From: Chloroflexota bacterium
GTDB taxonomy: Bacteria; Chloroflexota; Limnocylindria; Limnocylindrales; CSP1-4
Assembly: GCA_017882025.1 (NCBI GenBank)
Contig: JADGQG010000056.1
Coordinates: forward strand, 1 to 10,504
Direction: 5' to 3'
DNA: 10,504 bases
Below are positions 7,035 to 10,504 of this stretch, one piece after another. The translations under genes and the position numbers were made by a program. The number at the start of each line of letters is the position of its first letter. The first letter of the stretch is position 1. The notes beneath the pieces were generated by a model. That model ran no database searches. It was not told the origin of the DNA and worked only from the letters and a program-made list of their open reading frames with translations.

Positions 7035-7675
7035 CCGGAGCGGGGTCGGACTGCCGCGATGAGAACGACGACGCCGAACGCGATGACGGCGACCGGCCAA
7101 ACGACCGCCAAATCAATGTCGAAGATGCGGCGCAGGAGGAAGAAGGCCCCCAGGGCCACGAGGAAGAGGCCGGCGATGATCGCGGCGATCGGGTCGCTGT
7201 GCCGCTCCCCTCGGCGCGCTGCCCGCTCGGCACGACGGGCCGCGCGGTCCGCGCTGCGCTGGTTGCGCCAGCTTCCGGCATCCCAGCCGCCTGGTACCCC
7301 GGGAGGGATCCAGCCGGGGACGGCGCCGGGGGCGGTCGGCATTGCCGGCGTGGGTGCCGCGTCCGCTGCTGCGGCGGCATCGCCGGTCATCCCCGCCGGC
7401 GGGGCAACGGTGTCCGCGGGCGTGCCGGCAACTGTCCAGCCCGGGCCCGTGGGTTGCGGGCCAACGGGCCGCACGCCTGCCCAGCTCGGCTCTTCCGGGA
7501 TCACCACGACCATGATCACGTAGAGGACCAGCATCGGGAAGATGCCCGTCACGAGGTCGAGAATCGCGTACCCGATCCGGACGAGTGCCGGGTCCAGGTC
7601 AAGTCGATCGGCCAGGCCCGCGCAGACGCCAGCGAGAACGCGGTCGTCGACGGAGCGGTACAGACGGTCGTTCAC
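7031..7675 (-). CDS. PspC-domain protein with C-terminal LiaF-like membrane hairpin
   Basis: A 214-residue membrane protein (216 if read from the ATG at 7681). Using ATG numbering, a PspC domain covers about 5-62: RLYRS, DRVLAGVCAGLADRLDLDP, then a membrane helix ending in VVVIPEE. Residues 63-137 are a Pro/Gly/Ala linker, followed by an Arg/Ala-rich basic segment (about 139-161). Two helices follow at about 164-184 and 192-210, in a pattern (AGLFLVALGAFFLL, then WPVAVIAFGVVVL) like the transmembrane part of LiaI/LiaF. PspC proteins sense or signal envelope stress. GTG 7675 is preferred because GGAGGG (7682-7687) is 6 nt upstream and the GTGA overlaps the previous stop. The ATG at 7681 would sit directly against that ribosome-binding site. 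Confidence 0.9.
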   Translation of the reverse strand: MNDRLYRSVDDRVLAGVCAGLADRLDLDPALVRIGYAILDLVTGIFPMLVLYVIMVVVIPEEPSWAGVRPVGPQPTGPGWTVAGTPADTVAPPAGMTGDAAAAADAAPTPAMPTAPGAVPGWIPPGVPGGWDAGSWRNQRSADRAARRAERAARRGERHSDPIAAIIAGLFLVALGAFFLLRRIFDIDLAVVWPVAVIAFGVVVLIAAVRPRSG

Positions 7676-8658
7676 TGACATCCCTCCGAAGGATTGAGCG
7701 TGAAGCTTGCGGCCGCGCCCTGCAGGGCGAGGTCGACCACATGGGCCGCGGAGCCGATCCCCGGCGACTCCCACGTCGTGCCGGACCGGACCAGGCCGGC
7801 AGCGGCGAAGTTGTCTCCCGTCAGCGTTGAGGTGTTCCGCAGCCGGAGCCCCGTGCCATGATCGGCGCACAGTTTGACGGACGCCGCATTGGCCTGGATC
7901 TGGCCCGCCAGGTCCGCTGCCGCGGGCAGCCCGATCTTCAGGTCGCCGGCGTTGACCTGTACGTCGAGGCGGCCGACGGTCGCGTCGTGCAGGAGCAGCC
8001 GCGAGTTGCCGACGGCATTGCCCTGTGCCGTGAGCGTCGTGACCCGCAAGCCCGCCAGGTCGATGCTCGCCTCGCCGGCGTTGAGGTTGACGTCGAGCGC
8101 ATAGGCGACATCGGTCCCGAGCGTGACGTTCCACAGGGAGCGCCGTCCGTCCTCGAACGGGAGGACGACCGTCCGGTCGGGCGACCGAACCTGCAAATGG
8201 TCCGCCGCCTGCTCCAGCGTGGGTCGCTCGTCGGCCTTCCCTGCGACCGTGACGCCCCAGGCGGCGCCCGAGACCGGCACGACCGACAGGCTCGCGCAGG
8301 TCGCGCGCAGGACGACGCCGGTAGTTCCACCCACGAAGGTGCCGTGCTCGTCGAGGACCAGCGGATCGGTGGCCGAGGCCGCGTTCCCGCAGCCCACGGC
8401 GCCCAGGCTGAGGCCGCCCGCGAGGAGCGCGCCGAACATGGTCCCGAACGTCGCGGCGACCAGGAGGCCTCCCACGAAGTGGAGCGGCGTGCGCCGCAGG
8501 ATCAGCCCGATCCCGATGCCGATGAGGATGAGCGGCCACAGCTCCCACGCGTGCGAGATGGTCTCGCGTGCGATCCAGCCCTGGCTGACCACCAGCGGAA
8601 TGGCGCCCAGGATCAGCAGGAAGACGCCCAGGTTGACGAGGCGACGATCGACGGACAT
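7672..8658 (-). CDS. LiaF-like membrane protein with extracytoplasmic beta (toast-rack/DUF4097-type) domain
   Basis: A 328-residue protein and the first gene of the minus-strand operon. Hydrophobic helices at about 8-25, 39-54 and 60-82 include a LiaF-type pair (LGVFLLILGAI and WPLILIGIGIGLIL). After Cys90 the rest is a beta-rich domain, likely outside the membrane, with recurring short strands: VNLNAGEASIDL (190-201), TLTAQGNAVGNSRLLL (208-223), VQVNAGDLKIGL (233-244) and IQANAASVKLC (254-264). This recalls adhesin-like or toast-rack repeats of LiaF, DUF2807 and DUF4097 proteins, which are linked to cell-envelope stress. The start at 8658 has GAGAGG upstream (8670-8675, 11 nt). The long open frame running upstream to 9891 is antisense to two other genes and is not part of it. 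The fold is inferred from the pattern. Confidence 0.82.
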   Translation of the reverse strand: MSVDRRLVNLGVFLLILGAIPLVVSQGWIARETISHAWELWPLILIGIGIGLILRRTPLHFVGGLLVAATFGTMFGALLAGGLSLGAVGCGNAASATDPLVLDEHGTFVGGTTGVVLRATCASLSVVPVSGAAWGVTVAGKADERPTLEQAADHLQVRSPDRTVVLPFEDGRRSLWNVTLGTDVAYALDVNLNAGEASIDLAGLRVTTLTAQGNAVGNSRLLLHDATVGRLDVQVNAGDLKIGLPAAADLAGQIQANAASVKLCADHGTGLRLRNTSTLTGDNFAAAGLVRSGTTWESPGIGSAAHVVDLALQGAAASFTLNPSEGCQ

Positions 8659-8806
8659 ACCAGAACTGACCTCTCTAGGCAGGCGAGAGTATTGTGCGGC
8701 CGGGCCGGTTGTGAACGGCCGGACGGCCCCTCCCGTGGGGGCTCGTGGTAGCCTTCCGTCCGTCGGCGCGCCCCGCGCGTTCGAGGAGCGGGAGGAGCGG
8801 CCCACC
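8659..8806. promoter_or_regulatory. Divergent intergenic region between the two operons
   Basis: This 148-bp gap separates the LiaF-like gene (minus) from the 152-residue gene (plus). It holds the minus-strand promoter described separately and a GCCCC/GGGGC stem-loop (8726-8730 with 8737-8741). For the plus direction, TAGCCT (8749-8754) is a possible -10 with no clear -35. The ribosome-binding site GGAGGAG (8791-8797) precedes the plus-strand ATG by 9 nt. Confidence 0.5.
8686..8715 (-). promoter_or_regulatory. Candidate sigma-70-type promoter of the LiaF-PspC-GIDE-LemA operon
   Basis: On the minus strand TTCACA (8710-8715) and TACTCT (8686-8691) are separated by 18 bp, a reasonable -35/-10 pair about 30 nt before the start at 8658. 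The surrounding bases are AT-richer than average for this window. A GGCCG/CGGCC inverted repeat (8703-8707 and 8716-8720) encloses the -35 and could be an operator, although such short GC repeats are common here. Confidence 0.5.
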
Positions 8807-9265
8807 ATGCGGCTCAGCGAATGGAGCGCCGTGGCGCCGACCCGGGAAGCAGCCGGGCCCAAGGTTCTCGCCGTGGCTGAGGCGGTGCTCGCGACGCTGG
8901 GAGCGACTCCCGATTCGGACTGCTGGGTCAGCTGGGGTGACGACCCCGGGGTCCGCTGGGTACTCCTCGCCCCCACCCAAGCCGGCCTCGTCGTGGCCCA
9001 CGTCCGGGTCAACGTGCCGCAGGAGGGCCCGCGGGCAGCCGGCAAGCTGGTCCGCTGGAGCCGGGTCCAGCTCGGCGAGATCGCGGTAGAGGTCCAGGGC
9101 GCGCACCGGATCATCAGCGCGACGTTGGAGGGCGTGGTCCTGCGCGGCGTAGATACGGATGCCGACGCTGTCGGTGCCTTCCTCCAGGTGCTCCTCGCGG
9201 CGATCGATGGGCGCCCGCTGCCCGCCCGCGCGGCGTCGCCTCCGTCCGTCACCGCCGAGGCATGA
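8807..9265 (+). CDS. Uncharacterised 152-residue protein
   Basis: I do not recognise the family. The ATG at 8807 has a good ribosome-binding site (GGAGGAG, 9 nt upstream), and the stop overlaps the HAD start as ATGA, so this is very likely a real gene. The protein is soluble: no signal peptide or membrane helix. An N-terminal helix (about 18-32) precedes WVSWGDDPGVRWVLLAP (40-56) and two more strand-like stretches (LVVAHVRVNV 61-70, EIAVEVQG 91-98). These are followed by RIISATLEGVVLRG (101-114) and a helix (about 119-133), with a Pro/Ala-rich tail. The pattern suggests a small alpha/beta domain. No catalytic motif is evident. Coupling to a HAD phosphatase and an acyltransferase suggests a shared process, which is inference. 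Confidence 0.8.
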   Translation: MRLSEWSAVAPTREAAGPKVLAVAEAVLATLGATPDSDCWVSWGDDPGVRWVLLAPTQAGLVVAHVRVNVPQEGPRAAGKLVRWSRVQLGEIAVEVQGAHRIISATLEGVVLRGVDTDADAVGAFLQVLLAAIDGRPLPARAASPPSVTAEA

Positions 9266-9939
9266 CGCCTGTCGCCGCTCGGCCGTCGACCATCGAGGCC
9301 GTGCTCTTCGACCTCGACGGTGTCATCGTCGACTCGGAGCCGTGGTGGCACGCGGTCCGCGTCGAGTGGGCGGCCGCGCGTGGCCTGACCTGGACCGAGG
9401 CCGACAATCGCGCGTGCATGGGACGCAACTCGCGGGATTGGGCCGGGATCATGCAGGAGCGCCTCGGCCTGGACCTCACGACCCCGGAGATCGAGCGTGC
9501 CGTCGTGGACGCGCTCGTCGAGAAGTACGCACGCGAACCCGTGCCGCGCGTGCCCGGCGCCGTGGAGGCCGTCCGACGGATCGTGGCCGCGTTTCCGTCC
9601 GCGATCGCATCGTCGGCCCACCCGGCCGTGATCGAGGCGACGCTGCGCGCCGTCGGGCTGGTCGGGTGCTTCCGCGCGGTGGTCTCGTCGGACAACGTCG
9701 CGGTAGGCAAGCCCGCGCCCGACGTCTACCTGGAGGCGGCACGCCGCCTGGGCATCCCCGCCGACCACTGCCTCGTCGTGGAGGACTCGCTCAACGGCGT
9801 ACTGGCCGGCCGCGCGGCGGGGATGACGGTGATCCTCGTCCCGAACGCGAGCGTCCCGCCGGGGGAAGGAGCCGCGGAGGCCGCGGACCACGTGATCGCG
9901 CGACTCGCCGACCTCGACCCGCAGCGGCTGCCCGACTGA
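9262..9939 (+). CDS. HAD-superfamily phosphatase (beta-phosphoglucomutase-like, subfamily IA)
   Basis: A 225-residue soluble HAD enzyme with all four motifs: FDLDGVIVDSE (16-26) with nucleophile Asp17 and Asp19; IASSAHP (115-121) with the motif II Ser; VGKPAPDVY (148-156) with Lys150; and VVEDSLNGV (172-180) with Glu174 and Asp175. The helical cap between motifs I and II (about 28-95) is of the C1 type seen in phosphoglycolate, 2-deoxyglucose-6-phosphate and beta-phosphoglucomutase-like members. Substrate is likely a small sugar phosphate or similar, and cannot be settled from sequence. The start overlaps the upstream stop (ATGA), and its own TGA overlaps the ATG of the acyltransferase by 1 nt, so the three genes form one unit. 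Confidence 0.93.
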   Translation: MTPVAARPSTIEAVLFDLDGVIVDSEPWWHAVRVEWAAARGLTWTEADNRACMGRNSRDWAGIMQERLGLDLTTPEIERAVVDALVEKYAREPVPRVPGAVEAVRRIVAAFPSAIASSAHPAVIEATLRAVGLVGCFRAVVSSDNVAVGKPAPDVYLEAARRLGIPADHCLVVEDSLNGVLAGRAAGMTVILVPNASVPPGEGAAEAADHVIARLADLDPQRLPD

Positions 9940-10504
9940 TGACCCCCTCGGTGGCGATCCGGCGGCCGGGCCGCGTGCCCTACTGGTTCACGACGCTCGG
10001 GATCCGCGTGCTCGTTCGTGCGTACCTCCGGGTCCGCGTCGAGGGCCAGCCGTTGCCGCCGGGCCCGGCGATTCTCTGCTTCAGCCACCAGAGTTGGGCG
10101 GACCCGTTCGTCGCGGTCGCGGCCCTGCCGGCACGCCCGGATCTCTGGTTCTTCGGCCCGAAGGAGGCCGATATGTCCGCCGGCGTGCGCAACCGGTTGA
10201 TCGCCTGGTCCGGTCGTGCCGTGCCCGTCAATCCCGAGCGAACGAACCTCCTGGAGGCGACCCGCCGGGTGGAGGTCGTGCTCGCGAGCGGGGCGCACCT
10301 CGCGATCGCGCCGGAGGGCCGGATCCACGTCGGCGAGCGCGCGCTCCTGCCGATCAACGAGGGCGTGGCGTTCTTCGCGCTGCGCACGGGCGTCCCCATC
10401 GTCCCGGTCGGCCTCACGGGAACCGGTTGGCTCCGCTTCGGCAAGACGGTCCGGGTCCGGGTCGGCGCGCCGATCGCCCCGGTCGGCCGGCCGACCCGCG
10501 ACGC
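9939..10504 (+). CDS. 1-acylglycerol-3-phosphate acyltransferase-like (PlsC family), C-terminus outside window
   Basis: The ATG at 9939 overlaps the HAD stop (TGATG), and 188 codons are open to the window end. The acyltransferase motifs are in order: SHQSWADPF (49-57), giving the His50-X4-Asp55 catalytic pair; GRAVPVNPER (92-101) as motif II; APEGRI (124-129) as motif III with Glu126-Gly127; and VPIVPVGLTG (152-161) as motif IV. The family transfers an acyl chain to lysophosphatidic acid or related acceptors at the membrane, in phospholipid synthesis. Position 49 is Ser where Asn is usual (NHxSxxD), a variation seen in some members. No membrane helix is clear in the visible part; residues 15-30 are moderately hydrophobic. 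The gene is partial at the 3' end, so exact specificity is open. Confidence 0.92.
   Translation, partial: MTPSVAIRRPGRVPYWFTTLGIRVLVRAYLRVRVEGQPLPPGPAILCFSHQSWADPFVAVAALPARPDLWFFGPKEADMSAGVRNRLIAWSGRAVPVNPERTNLLEATRRVEVVLASGAHLAIAPEGRIHVGERALLPINEGVAFFALRTGVPIVPVGLTGTGWLRFGKTVRVRVGAPIAPVGRPTRD

Noticed and set aside
7672..9891. 739-codon reading of the LiaF-like gene
   Set aside because: The upstream 411 codons are antisense to the HAD and 152-residue genes and cross the promoter region. The ATG at 8658 has a ribosome-binding site and directly precedes the first membrane helix.

Overview
This is a very GC-rich bacterial window. It has tightly packed genes, several GTG starts and many 1-4 nt gene overlaps. 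Gene content (phosphoketolase plus acetate kinase, LiaF/PspC-type membrane proteins, a GIDE protein with LemA, HAD plus PlsC) and base composition suggest a Chloroflexota lineage (Limnocylindria/Ellin6529-like) or an actinobacterium. That placement is an inference and a weak one. I see no mobile element, CRISPR array, tRNA or rRNA.

Layout. (1) 1-352, minus strand: the N-terminal part of a secreted protein with a signal peptide and a Pro/Ser/Ala-rich linker, cut by the window edge. (2) 353-907: a 555-bp divergent intergenic region without a convincing gene but with three perfect stem-loops and an 11-bp direct repeat. (3) 908-4418, plus strand: a two-gene carbon unit. Phosphoketolase makes acetyl phosphate from sugar phosphates, and acetate kinase turns it into acetate and ATP. 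(4) 4396-8658, minus strand: a five-gene run reading LiaF-like protein, PspC protein, GIDE protein, LemA, alpha/beta hydrolase. The first three junctions are all GTGA overlaps. This looks like an envelope or membrane-stress module. Its last gene overlaps the end of acetate kinase tail to tail by 23 bp. (5) 8659-8806: a divergent promoter region. (6) 8807-10504, plus strand: an unrecognised 152-residue protein, a HAD-family phosphatase and a PlsC-type acyltransferase cut by the window end, linked by ATGA and TGATG overlaps.

The best-supported pieces are the phosphoketolase, acetate kinase, LemA, PspC, HAD and PlsC calls. The most unusual is the minus-strand operon. It places a GIDE-domain protein (the membrane domain of mitochondrial MUL1/MULAN ubiquitin ligase, here without a RING) with LemA and two proteins that each carry a LiaF-like transmembrane hairpin. 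The structured leader at 353-907 and the 152-residue orphan are the other parts I cannot explain.
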